Assembly (NCBI GenBank): GCA_026710795.1
Contig: JAPOQK010000099.1
Span: 1-44,848 of the forward strand
Reading direction: 5' to 3'
DNA from: Candidatus Poribacteria bacterium
Lineage (GTDB): Bacteria; Poribacteria; WGA-4E; WGA-3G
Length of the DNA: 44,848 nucleotides
A program made the translations under genes and the position numbers. A model generated the notes under the pieces. It worked only from the letters and a program-made list of their open reading frames with translations. It was not told where the DNA came from and did not search any database. Positions within the stretch are counted from its first letter, which is position 1, and every line of letters begins with the position of its first letter. Shown in pieces: positions 24,320-33,074 of this stretch.

Positions 24320-26869
24320 ATGAAACAGGCAAATTCGAAGGCAAAGAGTTCTACAAAACGAGTTAATACCAATAATTCTAAGAAAAAAGAACAGACATCT
24401 GCGCATAAAGAAAACATCATACAGAACTCACACGAAGAAAAAATACTCAATTTGTGGGAGAAGCGAAATGTTTATAAAGTTGATGAAAAGACGACTGAGT
24501 TGCCGACTTATGTGATACGTGAAATGCCGACTCCAGTACATAGACTCAGTATTGACTCGCTTCGCAGAAAAATCTATCAAGATATATTTCTAAAATACGA
24601 AATGTTGCATGGAAACACAGTTTCCTATTCACCACTTTGGGAGACATTTCCTTTTAGTATTGAATCGAGTGTTATAAAAGAAAACAAGGCAACTACCTCC
24701 GGTAATATCATTAATTTCCGTAAAAAGTGTAGGCAATTGTACAGCGACCATTTGAAATCTCAGCAACAGAAATTTAAAAACCTCGGTATATTTGCAGATT
24801 GGTCTTCATCAGACAAAACATTGGAAGCACGACACGAAACAAAATTATTTAGTTTTTTTGATAGACTAAGAGATTCTAATTATTTACGAGATGAACTAAA
24901 ACTCAGTCATTGGTGTCCACAATGTGTTGCTCCATTGGAAATAGGAAAAACTGTTAATCCTATCTCTACTGATATTGATTATACTTTTGTAAAATTTCCA
25001 TTCAACAATGGTTTTGAAGAATTTGGTAAAGATGTCTATTTCGCTGTTCGTTTTCCAGTGACAAATATATGGGAAATTGCAGGAACAATCGGATTAGGTA
25101 TATATGAAAATACGAACTTTTATCTCACCGAATCTAAAGACCAGTATGTAATCTTTTCGGAACCACAATTGAAAAAATATGTTGATCCAAATGCAAAACG
25201 CAAGAAATATCCAGAACCGTTAGCAAAGTTAGATGCTAATCAACTAAGTAAGTATCTTGTTTCACACCCACTTTTTTCTTTATCCGAACTGCCATTTGTA
25301 ACAATACCAACCGATATAATTGATACCATTACAGATTCTTCTGAAAGAAATGAATTAATTGATGGTATCATACCAATTAACCCAGCGCATCATTCACTTA
25401 GTTATAGTTTATATAATCGTTTACCTGATATACGTAACTCCTTAAATACAAAGCATCTAACTTCCACAACCATGACTCCTATCTTTGATGAAAATGGTAG
25501 ATTTACTGAGGATGCAGAAACTCTATGTGGCTTAAATCTAATGAATGCTCTACAGTTTATAACTGATGAATTAGAAAGTCGCGGATTCATAATGACAGCA
25601 GGAAATAACAAAACTGAACAACTTCAATGTCAACATTGCCATGGTTTGTCGGTTTTACGTCCATATAGACATTGGACATTTGCAACAAATTCTGATGGTA
25701 TTACAGATGAAATCTCAACTTCACCTGAGTACTGGGATCATTACCACGATTCAATACGTGAGGATATTCAAAATGAAATGCTACATGTATCTGATATGCA
25801 AATATCTTCGCAGAGACAATGGGGAATTCCTCTTCCCGTACTAAGATGTGATAATTGTAACAACCTTATTAATGACAAAAAAATACTTCGTGCTGTACGT
25901 GGTGCTATTCGACGGGGTTCAGAACATTGGTTCCGTTTAAGCGTTGAAGAACTATTACCAACAGATGCAGTATGTATGAATTGTCATTCAAAAGACTTTA
26001 GAAAAGAATCAACTTATATCGAAAGTAATTTTGCAAACTTATTACAAACACTTGACACCTCGGATTTCAAAAAGTCAACAATAGATACTGCGATTAATGT
26101 TTCATTTGCACCCAGAAACGCATTTTTGAAATGGTTAGGTGAATTGAGTGTGTTATCAATATCCCTTCAACTCAGTAGACCTTCTAAAGAAAGCCACCCT
26201 TTTAAACAGTTAAAACTACATGAAATTGAAGACGCAGTTTGGGAAGTTGAGGTGCAGGATTATATATTACAAAAATACCCTGCAGATGTTATAAGACTTA
26301 TAGGAATATCTCCCGATTTATATCAAGTACAACTTGATAGAGACGGGGCACAACAACTTGAAAATTTAGTTGAAAAACATAATAAAAAATATACACAACT
26401 TAAAGAGATATTGTATAAAATTTACAAGTTGTTATCTGAAATCAAAACAAAAAAGAATGCCAATAAACAAAATATCTTCTCAATTAACCCGAAGAAACAG
26501 TTTTACGAAAAATTGCCTGAACAGGATTCTTATGCAATTGCTTTGACAAATCAACTTCTTAATAATTATGATGTAGCTTACGAGAAAAGAGATTTTTTCA
26601 ATATGTGGCAACTACTTTATGAATTTTGTAAAACGGATCTTAACTATTATTTCGGAATATGTCAAACAGATGCCACAGAGTCAGCAATTATTACATTAAC
26701 AGTCATATTCAAAATACTTATTCAACGTATTTCTCCTATTCTTCCCTACTTAGCAGAAGAGATATTTGCTGAAGAATTATCTTCGAAAAGAAGTATATTT
26801 GAAGAAAAGTGGACTTTCCTTCCACAAATTGCTATCCACAACGACACGAACAGCAAGCAGAATCGTTGA
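24320..26869 (+). CDS. Isoleucyl-tRNA synthetase-derived protein with lost catalytic motifs
   Basis: The 849-residue intact frame aligns with IleRS almost throughout: EEKILNLWEKRNVYK (39-53), LKYEMLHG..SYSPLWET (91-109), FRKKCRQLYSDHLKSQQQKF (133-152), LGIFADW, HWCPQC, ISSQRQWGIPLPV (495-507), CDNC/CMNC and PADVIRL (654-660). The C-terminal anticodon-binding pattern DVAYEKRDFF..RISPILPYLAEEIF also fits. The ATP-site HIGH is VHRLSID (73-79), KMSKS has no counterpart near 635-645, and GSDQHRGW is FAPRNAFL. The editing-site TTTPWTLP is RFPVTNIWEIAG and its APGHGxxD is PAHHSLS. A Lys/Ser/Asn-rich N-terminal extension of ~35 residues is added. It sits at the classic ileS position before lspA. It cannot be expected to charge tRNA; tRNA binding or regulation is conceivable. 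Confidence 0.8.
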   Translation: MKQANSKAKSSTKRVNTNNSKKKEQTSAHKENIIQNSHEEKILNLWEKRNVYKVDEKTTELPTYVIREMPTPVHRLSIDSLRRKIYQDIFLKYEMLHGNTVSYSPLWETFPFSIESSVIKENKATTSGNIINFRKKCRQLYSDHLKSQQQKFKNLGIFADWSSSDKTLEARHETKLFSFFDRLRDSNYLRDELKLSHWCPQCVAPLEIGKTVNPISTDIDYTFVKFPFNNGFEEFGKDVYFAVRFPVTNIWEIAGTIGLGIYENTNFYLTESKDQYVIFSEPQLKKYVDPNAKRKKYPEPLAKLDANQLSKYLVSHPLFSLSELPFVTIPTDIIDTITDSSERNELIDGIIPINPAHHSLSYSLYNRLPDIRNSLNTKHLTSTTMTPIFDENGRFTEDAETLCGLNLMNALQFITDELESRGFIMTAGNNKTEQLQCQHCHGLSVLRPYRHWTFATNSDGITDEISTSPEYWDHYHDSIREDIQNEMLHVSDMQISSQRQWGIPLPVLRCDNCNNLINDKKILRAVRGAIRRGSEHWFRLSVEELLPTDAVCMNCHSKDFRKESTYIESNFANLLQTLDTSDFKKSTIDTAINVSFAPRNAFLKWLGELSVLSISLQLSRPSKESHPFKQLKLHEIEDAVWEVEVQDYILQKYPADVIRLIGISPDLYQVQLDRDGAQQLENLVEKHNKKYTQLKEILYKIYKLLSEIKTKKNANKQNIFSINPKKQFYEKLPEQDSYAIALTNQLLNNYDVAYEKRDFFNMWQLLYEFCKTDLNYYFGICQTDATESAIITLTVIFKILIQRISPILPYLAEEIFAEELSSKRSIFEEKWTFLPQIAIHNDTNSKQNR

Positions 26870-26901
26870 ATACAATAAACTTATATAGGAATACATAGGT
26901 A

Positions 26902-27393
26902 GTGATTTTACCGATCCAATATATCAAGAATGCATTGCAATTAATTTTAGTTGCATGCCCAATTTTATTGCTTGATATCTACACGAAATGGCTTGTGCGA
27001 ATGAACATTCCACAAGGACGTGGCTACTCAGTAATTCCAGGCTTTTTTAATATAAGGCATGATAGAAACACAGGTGCAGCATTTGGTATTTTATCTGATC
27101 AACGCACTCTATTAATTATTGTGACAATTGCAGCACTTATCTTTATTATTGTATATTCATTTAGATTCAAGCATAGTCGGTGGATGCAAATTTCTCTTGG
27201 GTTTTTACTTGGGGGTGCTGTTGGTAACTTTATAGACCGAATTTATTTGGGTTCAGTCGTTGATTTTCTACAGTTTGGTATAGAAAGTAAGCAACTATAT
27301 TGGCCCACATTCAATGTAGCAGATATTTCTGTGTGTATCGGCGCAGGAATGCTCATTGTATTTCTCTTTCGCATACAACAGAGTAATGATTGA
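26902..27393 (+). CDS. lspA: Lipoprotein signal peptidase (signal peptidase II)
   Basis: The 163-residue four-helix membrane protease cleaves prolipoproteins before the lipidated Cys. Both catalytic Asp motifs are present: GNFIDRI and FNVADISV. The conserved DIYTKW near the N-terminus and RNTGAAFGIL also match. GTG 26902 is the likely start, with AGGAATACATAGGT upstream. It lies 32 bp after the IleRS-like gene and serves the many lipoproteins in this window. Confidence 0.95.
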   Translation: MILPIQYIKNALQLILVACPILLLDIYTKWLVRMNIPQGRGYSVIPGFFNIRHDRNTGAAFGILSDQRTLLIIVTIAALIFIIVYSFRFKHSRWMQISLGFLLGGAVGNFIDRIYLGSVVDFLQFGIESKQLYWPTFNVADISVCIGAGMLIVFLFRIQQSND

Positions 27394-27482
27394 CACAGCT
27401 GTTATTATATTATTTGCATTTCACTTGTTTCGTGTTCGTGCCATTGATTAAATATATACAGAACAAAAGAAGGTTGGTAGTT

Positions 27483-28037
27483 ATGTTCAAGTATAAAAAT
27501 AGTATGTTGGTTTTTACTATATTGATCTTTCTCATTGTTGCGTATAATGCGCAAGCACAAGAACAAGAAACACAACACGAAGAATATAGTGAAAGTGCTT
27601 TACGAAGGTTTGAGATAGTTACGTTAAGTTCACTACCCTTTACCGCAGTACATAGTTATTTAGGAGTACGTGGAGTTAGGATGATACAGACGAATAAAAT
27701 TGCCCCTGAATTATCACCACAGAATTATCGTGTGATGGGGATATGTGCGGTTTCGTTTTCACTATTCATTGGTATTTGGGATTGGTTTCACACTCGCGAT
27801 GTTGACAGGTCAGCACCCAGTGTGCCAGGACGTAAACCTCAATCACCTCCCGAGGAGGAAGTGCCTACTGATGGATTTTTTGCTCGTGTCAATAGTTATG
27901 GACCTTACGAAAATAGATATGCTGTATCAACATACATTGGACAACCTTTTCAATATGTAGCAAACACCCAACTGAATATGTGGCAAATCCATCAATCTGA
28001 AAGTTTAGTCATCCCACTATTTCTATTACGCTTCTAA
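27483..28037 (+). CDS. Secreted or membrane-anchored protein of unknown function
   Basis: From ATG 27483 (184 residues) the protein has a basic start, a hydrophobic segment and an AQAQ-type signal peptidase cleavage region. This start is preferred over the upstream ATG at 27390 because AGAAGG at 27468-27473 precedes it. After an acidic stretch there are two hydrophobic segments (around VTLSSLPFTAVHSYLG and GICAVSFSLFIGIWDWF) and a proline-rich linker. The C-terminal part ends in LVIPLFLLRF, a terminal Phe reminiscent of outer-membrane proteins. I do not recognise the family. It lies between lspA and fmt. Confidence 0.65.
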   Translation: MFKYKNSMLVFTILIFLIVAYNAQAQEQETQHEEYSESALRRFEIVTLSSLPFTAVHSYLGVRGVRMIQTNKIAPELSPQNYRVMGICAVSFSLFIGIWDWFHTRDVDRSAPSVPGRKPQSPPEEEVPTDGFFARVNSYGPYENRYAVSTYIGQPFQYVANTQLNMWQIHQSESLVIPLFLLRF

Positions 28038-28086
28038 CTTCTCTGTTTGTTTTCATCAATAGATTTAATTAGGTAGACAACAAAAT

Positions 28087-29049
28087 ATGCGCGTTCTCTT
28101 CATGGGTACCAGTGAATTTGCAATTCCGGCTCTGATGCAACTAATTTCACATAACTTTGATATTATCGGAGTCGTTACACAACCTGATAGACCAAGTGGA
28201 AGAGGTAAAAAACTCAACCCTCCACCAATAAAAAAGTACGCATTAGAAAGTAATATACACGTCCTTCAACCCGATAAAGTCAGAAAACCTAAGTTTATCT
28301 CGAAGCTCAAACAACTTGCACCAGATGTGATAGTTGTTGCAGCTTTCGGGCAAATCTTACCTCAAACAGTTTTGGATATTCCTCCATGTGGGGTAATCAA
28401 TATTCACCCTTCGTTGTTACCCAAATATAGAGGTGCAGCACCTATTCAATGGACATTAATTAACGGTGAAGTAGAGACAGGTGTATCATTAATGCTATTA
28501 GATGCTGGAGAAGACACAGGTGATATAATCTGTATGGAGCACATACCAATAAAACTTGACGACACGTTAGAAACATTAGATAAGAAGTTGGCAGATATAG
28601 GAGCAAAACTATTAGTTGATGTATTGCATAATCTAAAAAACGGACATCCACCACCTGCAACCCCTCAGGCGCATGAGTTGGCAACACATGCGCCACGTTT
28701 ATCAAAGAATATAGGACACATAAAATGGAACGAATCGGCAGAAACTATACATAATCTCATTAGGGGAACAGCGGGTTGGCCAGGTGCATATACATATTTT
28801 AATGATGGTATACTTCTAAAGTTAATACATGCTCAACCACACGATGAAAAAAGTGTAAAAATAGACAACATTGAAATGAAGCAACCGGGAACATTAGGTA
28901 TCACTTCAGACAGACAAATGTTCGTGAAAACCGGAGAAGGTGTCATCCAATTACTCAAAGTTCAACCTGCAACAAAGAAGGTAATGGCTGCAAACGATTT
29001 TGTCAATGGGTACCAATTGAAGACTGGAGATTGTTTTTCCAACTCGTGA
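28087..29049 (+). CDS. fmt: Methionyl-tRNA formyltransferase
   Basis: The 320-residue enzyme formylates initiator Met-tRNA using 10-formyl-tetrahydrofolate. It begins RVLFMGTSEFAIPAL. The folate-site signature is INIHPSLLPKYRGAAPIQW with the catalytic Asn-His-Asp set completed by DAGEDTGDI. The C-terminal OB-like domain includes RGTAGWPGAYTYF. The flanking genes (PASTA protein, rpe, rsmE) form a commonly seen translation/metabolism neighbourhood. Def (peptide deformylase) and priA are not in view. Confidence 0.96.
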   Translation: MRVLFMGTSEFAIPALMQLISHNFDIIGVVTQPDRPSGRGKKLNPPPIKKYALESNIHVLQPDKVRKPKFISKLKQLAPDVIVVAAFGQILPQTVLDIPPCGVINIHPSLLPKYRGAAPIQWTLINGEVETGVSLMLLDAGEDTGDIICMEHIPIKLDDTLETLDKKLADIGAKLLVDVLHNLKNGHPPPATPQAHELATHAPRLSKNIGHIKWNESAETIHNLIRGTAGWPGAYTYFNDGILLKLIHAQPHDEKSVKIDNIEMKQPGTLGITSDRQMFVKTGEGVIQLLKVQPATKKVMAANDFVNGYQLKTGDCFSNS

Positions 29050-29083
29050 TTCATAGAAAATCTGATATGGGAATGCAAGCATC

Positions 29084-30049
29084 ATGAATAAACTTAACAA
29101 GATATTATGGGGTATGGTCAAGACAGCAATCTATTGTATGATTGTAATGGGAATTGTTGGTGTGTTGACGGTTTTTGTTGTCCTCCCTCAATGGGTTAAG
29201 TCTACTGAGGTACTGGTTCCCAACATCGTGGGAAAACACTTTTTTCAAGCAATACAAGAACTAAACGAAGTGGGTTTGGAAGCAGAAAAGCCAATTCGTG
29301 CAGCAAGTAGTAACGAACAAAATGGAATTGTTATTGAACAAAACCCAGTAGCAAATACCAGCATCAAACCACACCAAACCGTTAGCATTACGGTTAGTAT
29401 TGGGTCTGTGTTAATTACTGTCCCCTCAGTTATCGGAAAATCTGAGGATGCTGCCTATGAAACACTTAAATCTGCAGGTTTTCGTCCAAATTTAATTGCT
29501 CATGCACACTCCACAACATATATAAAGGATATGGTGATAGCTCAAAATCCCCCTGAAGGTAGTGAAAAACAACGCAACCATCCTGTGAACCTATTGGTGA
29601 GTATGGGAAGAAAGCCTGAATACATAAAACTTCCAGAACTAAAAAACCAACCTGTTAACGAAATTTTACCTGAACTTGAGGCAATCGGATTAAATGTAGA
29701 AATAAAAAATAGTCCACATCCAACAATAGAATCTGGTAGGATTACCAGACATGATCAACTTGTTCAAATCGGGGACTTAATCACACTTGAAGTTAGCGGG
29801 AAACGAGGAGAGACTGAGTATATAGGTAGGTGGTTAAAGCATAAGCATACAATAAGTGATAATGGAACAAAAACACGAAAAGTCAGAATCATGGTCATTG
29901 ATAAATACCAAAATCGTGAAGTTGTTAACGGAGATTACGCACCTGGATCTGTGATTGACTTAGAACAGAGAAGGGTTAAGGTATTTGGTTCTACACAAGT
30001 GGTTGTGTTTGAAAATGGAAAACAGGTAGACGAACGATTTTATCAATAA
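29084..30049 (+). CDS. Membrane-anchored PASTA-domain protein
   Basis: The 321-residue protein has one N-terminal membrane helix (residues ~12-35) and three PASTA repeats: about 40-105 (VLVPNIVGKHFFQAIQEL), 106-178 (ITVPSVIGKSEDAAYETL) and 180-248 (IKLPELKNQPVNEILPEL). A C-terminal ~70-residue domain of unknown type follows. PASTA domains bind peptidoglycan fragments, usually on Ser/Thr kinases or penicillin-binding proteins, but no kinase or transpeptidase domain is fused here. It probably acts at the cell envelope. It sits between fmt and rpe. Confidence 0.88.
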   Translation: MNKLNKILWGMVKTAIYCMIVMGIVGVLTVFVVLPQWVKSTEVLVPNIVGKHFFQAIQELNEVGLEAEKPIRAASSNEQNGIVIEQNPVANTSIKPHQTVSITVSIGSVLITVPSVIGKSEDAAYETLKSAGFRPNLIAHAHSTTYIKDMVIAQNPPEGSEKQRNHPVNLLVSMGRKPEYIKLPELKNQPVNEILPELEAIGLNVEIKNSPHPTIESGRITRHDQLVQIGDLITLEVSGKRGETEYIGRWLKHKHTISDNGTKTRKVRIMVIDKYQNREVVNGDYAPGSVIDLEQRRVKVFGSTQVVVFENGKQVDERFYQ

Positions 30050-30095
30050 ACTTGAAGTATTATTGATATTGAAATTAATAAACTAATATAATGTG

Positions 30096-30776
30096 ATGCC
30101 TACTATAAATAAATCTACAACTAAAATCGCACCATCTCTATTAGCCGCTGATTTCACTCGATTGGGTGAAGAGGTGGATCGTGTAATTGCAGCGGGTGCA
30201 GACATGCTCCATTTTGATATTATGGATGGAGAATTTGTCCCTAATTTCGGCATCAGTCCGTTATCAATCGCTGCACTTAGGGACAGGACAGAGATACCGT
30301 TTGATGTACACATTATGGTAACACACCCATTTAGGTATATTGATGCATTAGCTGATGTAGGATCAGATATGATTACATTCCATATTGAAAGTGATGATGA
30401 ACCTTATGCTGTTATTTCAGCGATTAAAGCACATAACATTAAAGCAGGTATAGCATTTTCTCCAAAAACAAAATGTGATGAAGTCTTACCATTTCTTGCA
30501 GATATTGATCTTGTATTGCCAATGAGTGTTGAACCCGGTTTCGGAGGACAATCATTTATACCAGATACATTAAATAAAATTGAACAATTACATCAGTTCA
30601 TTAATAAACTTGAAAATTCACCCGACATTTCTGTTGATGGCGGTGTCACACCTGAAATAGGTCCGATTGCAGCACAGAAAGGTGCAACTATACTTGTCGC
30701 AGGTACTGCAATTTTTCGAAGTGAACATCCAAAAGATGCCATCGATCAATTAAGGTCTATAGATACATCTATATAA
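30096..30776 (+). CDS. rpe: Ribulose-phosphate 3-epimerase
   Basis: The 226-residue TIM barrel interconverts ribulose-5-phosphate and xylulose-5-phosphate. Motifs include KIAPSLLAADF, HFDIMDGEFVPNF, DVHIMVTHP, MSVEPGFGGQSF and VDGGV. All metal and catalytic positions (His/Asp in HFDIMDG, His in DVHIM, Asp in VDGG) are present. ATG 30096 is preferred, with GTG 30093 as an alternative. No strong ribosome binding site is visible. The MITE copy B begins one base after the stop. Confidence 0.95.
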   Translation: MPTINKSTTKIAPSLLAADFTRLGEEVDRVIAAGADMLHFDIMDGEFVPNFGISPLSIAALRDRTEIPFDVHIMVTHPFRYIDALADVGSDMITFHIESDDEPYAVISAIKAHNIKAGIAFSPKTKCDEVLPFLADIDLVLPMSVEPGFGGQSFIPDTLNKIEQLHQFINKLENSPDISVDGGVTPEIGPIAAQKGATILVAGTAIFRSEHPKDAIDQLRSIDTSI

Positions 30777-30929
30777 TCTAAGTTGCTACATAATGTAGCA
30801 CAATCTGTTAGATTGTGTCTTTGGATACGCAAACGAACAGTTTGCGCTACGAATACTTGAGAAATATGGATTGTTACAAATTTACAACGGTGTTAGACTA
30901 TCTAAAATCTTGTAGGTAGTAACTTGGGT
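30777..30929. mobile_element. MITE-like element, copy B (~153 bp)
   Basis: The left end TCTAAGTTGCTAC and right end GTAGTAACTTGGG are imperfect inverted repeats. The direct repeat TATATAAT occurs at 30770-30777 and 30930-30937. The left ~75 bp match copy A with few differences, including CACAATCTGTTAGATTGTGT and a perfect GCAAAC/GTTTGC hairpin. The central part differs. It lies between rpe and rsmE and begins at the rpe stop codon. Confidence 0.75.
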
Positions 30930-30957
30930 TATATAATACAGAATAATAATCAATTGA

Positions 30958-31680
30958 ATGATGCATTCATTTTATGCCCCGAATTCTGAATTCAATGAAG
31001 ATTTTACAACGATTTCGAATTCGGAACATCATCATCTGCGAAATGTACTGCGTTTGCAAGTTGGTGATACAATTCGGATTATTGATGGTGAAGGAAGTGT
31101 TTATATAGCAGAAATCAGGAACATTAATGCGGAATCGACCAATGCAAGAATCCTGAATCACGAGTATATTACAAAAACTACGCCATCAATCACTCTCTTT
31201 CAAGGTATGCCAAAACATGAAAAAATGGAGTTGATTTTACAAAAAACGACAGAATTGGGTGTATCGTATATTGTTCCTATCATAACTGAACGATCATTAC
31301 AGAAACCGAGTGAAAGCCGTTGTGAACGTTGGAATCGTATTGTACTATCAGCAACCAAGCAATGTGGTCGGGTATGGCAACCAGAGTTATCCAATATACT
31401 CAATTTTCAAGAATGTCTAAACACTATGCATAGTTATGCACTTAGACTAATCTTATGGGAGAAAGAAAAACAAAAACATATCAAATCGGTATTGAGAGAA
31501 ACTCCGAAGGTTGACTCTATTGCCCTTGTTGTAGGACCTGAAGGAGGGTTCACCGAAAAGGAAATTGATGCGGCTATTGACAAAGGTTGTATCCCTGTAA
31601 GGGTTGGTACAAATATCTTGAGAACAGAAACTGCGGCTATTACAGGAATTGTAATCACTGTTTATGAATACGAATTGTAA
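30958..31680 (+). CDS. rsmE: 16S rRNA m3U1498 methyltransferase
   Basis: The 240-residue SPOUT-family methyltransferase modifies U1498 of 16S rRNA with S-adenosylmethionine. The N-terminal PUA-like part contains HHLRNVLRLQVGD. The knotted SAM-binding region contains QGMPKHEKMELILQKTTELG, LVVGPEGGFTEKEID and LRTETAAI, all diagnostic. ATG 30958 or the adjacent ATG 30961 starts it. A MITE inserted just upstream separates it from rpe, while mtaB follows after 17 bp. Confidence 0.95.
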   Translation: MMHSFYAPNSEFNEDFTTISNSEHHHLRNVLRLQVGDTIRIIDGEGSVYIAEIRNINAESTNARILNHEYITKTTPSITLFQGMPKHEKMELILQKTTELGVSYIVPIITERSLQKPSESRCERWNRIVLSATKQCGRVWQPELSNILNFQECLNTMHSYALRLILWEKEKQKHIKSVLRETPKVDSIALVVGPEGGFTEKEIDAAIDKGCIPVRVGTNILRTETAAITGIVITVYEYEL

Positions 31681-31697
31681 TTTCTACCAATATTATT

Positions 31698-33011
31698 ATG
31701 AAAACAGCAAAACTCATTACGATGGGATGTAAGGTTAATCAATACGATACGCAATCCATGTCTGAGACACTTGAACGTAATGGATATGTGATTGTTGATG
31801 ACACACGACCTGCAGATCTCTATCTAATCAATACGTGCACTGTAACTAATACTGCTGATCAAAAAGCAAGACAAGTCGTTCGGAAAGCCATCAGACAAAA
31901 TCCAAATGCAGATATATTAGTTACAGGATGTTATGCCGAAAGTGATAGAAAAGCAATTGAAGAGATTCCTGGTGTAACACTTGTCTTTGGAAACCGAGAG
32001 AAAGCTGACATTCAGAACTATATCAACAAGCTACAAACAAAGACACACCTCCAAATCCAACCAGTTCAACATGATGCAATACGTGAACATGCACGTTTCA
32101 GTAGTGGGGTTAGCAGTTCAGGAAAACGTACACGCGCATTAATAAAAGTCCAAGACGGATGTAGTGCTTTTTGCACATACTGTATTATTCCTTATGTACG
32201 TGGTAGGATGACAAGTCGTCCGCTTTCAGATATTGTAAGTGAAGCACAACGCATTGCAGATAGCGGTATAAAAGAGATAGTGATTACAGGTGTGCATCTT
32301 GGTGCTTATGGACAAGACACTGGTAGAGATAAGGATATTGCAGATATATTAGAACGCATTCATGATATTGAAGGCATTGAACGGATTCGGTTCAGTTCAA
32401 TAGAACCGATGTATTTTCCTGAAATACTTACAGAACGAATGTCCTCACTCCCGAAGTGTATGTCACATTTTCATATACCTATTCAATCTGGCTCTGATAA
32501 AGTGTTACAAGATATGCGTCGACGGTATTCTACATCACAGTATGCAGGTCTTGTTGATAACTTACGTAACCGATTTACTGATGATGTCGGTATTACTACC
32601 GATATTATGGTTGGTTTTCCGGGTGAGACCGATACTGAATTCAAAGATTCACTAAAGTTCGTGGAAAAAGTTGGATTCAGTCAATTGCATGTATTTCGCT
32701 ACTCCCCACGTAAAGGCACACCAGCAGCTACATATCCCGATCAAGTTTCTTCTCACATCTCTTCATCACGCAGTCGAGAAATGATTAGTTTGGGTGAGAA
32801 ATTAAGCGCATCCTTTCGTAAGCGGATGCTTGGAAAATGTAAAAACGTATTAGTTGAGGGAAGTAGAGAAGGCAAGGAGAATTTGCTTGCTGGATTTACG
32901 GATAACTATATCAGAGTGCTTATTGATGTTCCAGATACTGCAATAAATCAAATTCTACCTGTCAAACTTTCAACATCTGACAATGATTTTGTCTATGGAG
33001 AATGTGTGTAG
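31698..33011 (+). CDS. mtaB: tRNA t6A methylthiotransferase, MtaB-like radical SAM enzyme
   Basis: The 437-residue enzyme has three parts. The N-terminal MTTase domain has conserved Cys in MGCKVNQYD, NTCTVTN and TGCYAE, binding one Fe-S cluster. The radical SAM domain has CSAFCTYC (Cys-x3-Cys-x2-Cys) for the second cluster. A C-terminal TRAM-like domain completes it. The order matches methylthiotransferases, and the MGCKVNQYDTQ start and overall length point to MtaB (ms2t6A37 of tRNA) rather than MiaB or RimO. It partners rsmE in RNA modification. Confidence 0.9.
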   Translation: MKTAKLITMGCKVNQYDTQSMSETLERNGYVIVDDTRPADLYLINTCTVTNTADQKARQVVRKAIRQNPNADILVTGCYAESDRKAIEEIPGVTLVFGNREKADIQNYINKLQTKTHLQIQPVQHDAIREHARFSSGVSSSGKRTRALIKVQDGCSAFCTYCIIPYVRGRMTSRPLSDIVSEAQRIADSGIKEIVITGVHLGAYGQDTGRDKDIADILERIHDIEGIERIRFSSIEPMYFPEILTERMSSLPKCMSHFHIPIQSGSDKVLQDMRRRYSTSQYAGLVDNLRNRFTDDVGITTDIMVGFPGETDTEFKDSLKFVEKVGFSQLHVFRYSPRKGTPAATYPDQVSSHISSSRSREMISLGEKLSASFRKRMLGKCKNVLVEGSREGKENLLAGFTDNYIRVLIDVPDTAINQILPVKLSTSDNDFVYGECV

Positions 33012-33074
33012 TGAGTGTTTATTCTATTAATTAGTCCAATTATTTATGTAAAATATAATTTCCTTGGAGGAAAC

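Noticed and set aside
24320..26869. Functional isoleucyl-tRNA synthetase
   Set aside because: Global similarity and position suggest ileS, but HIGH, KMSKS and editing motifs are absent, so the symbol was withheld.
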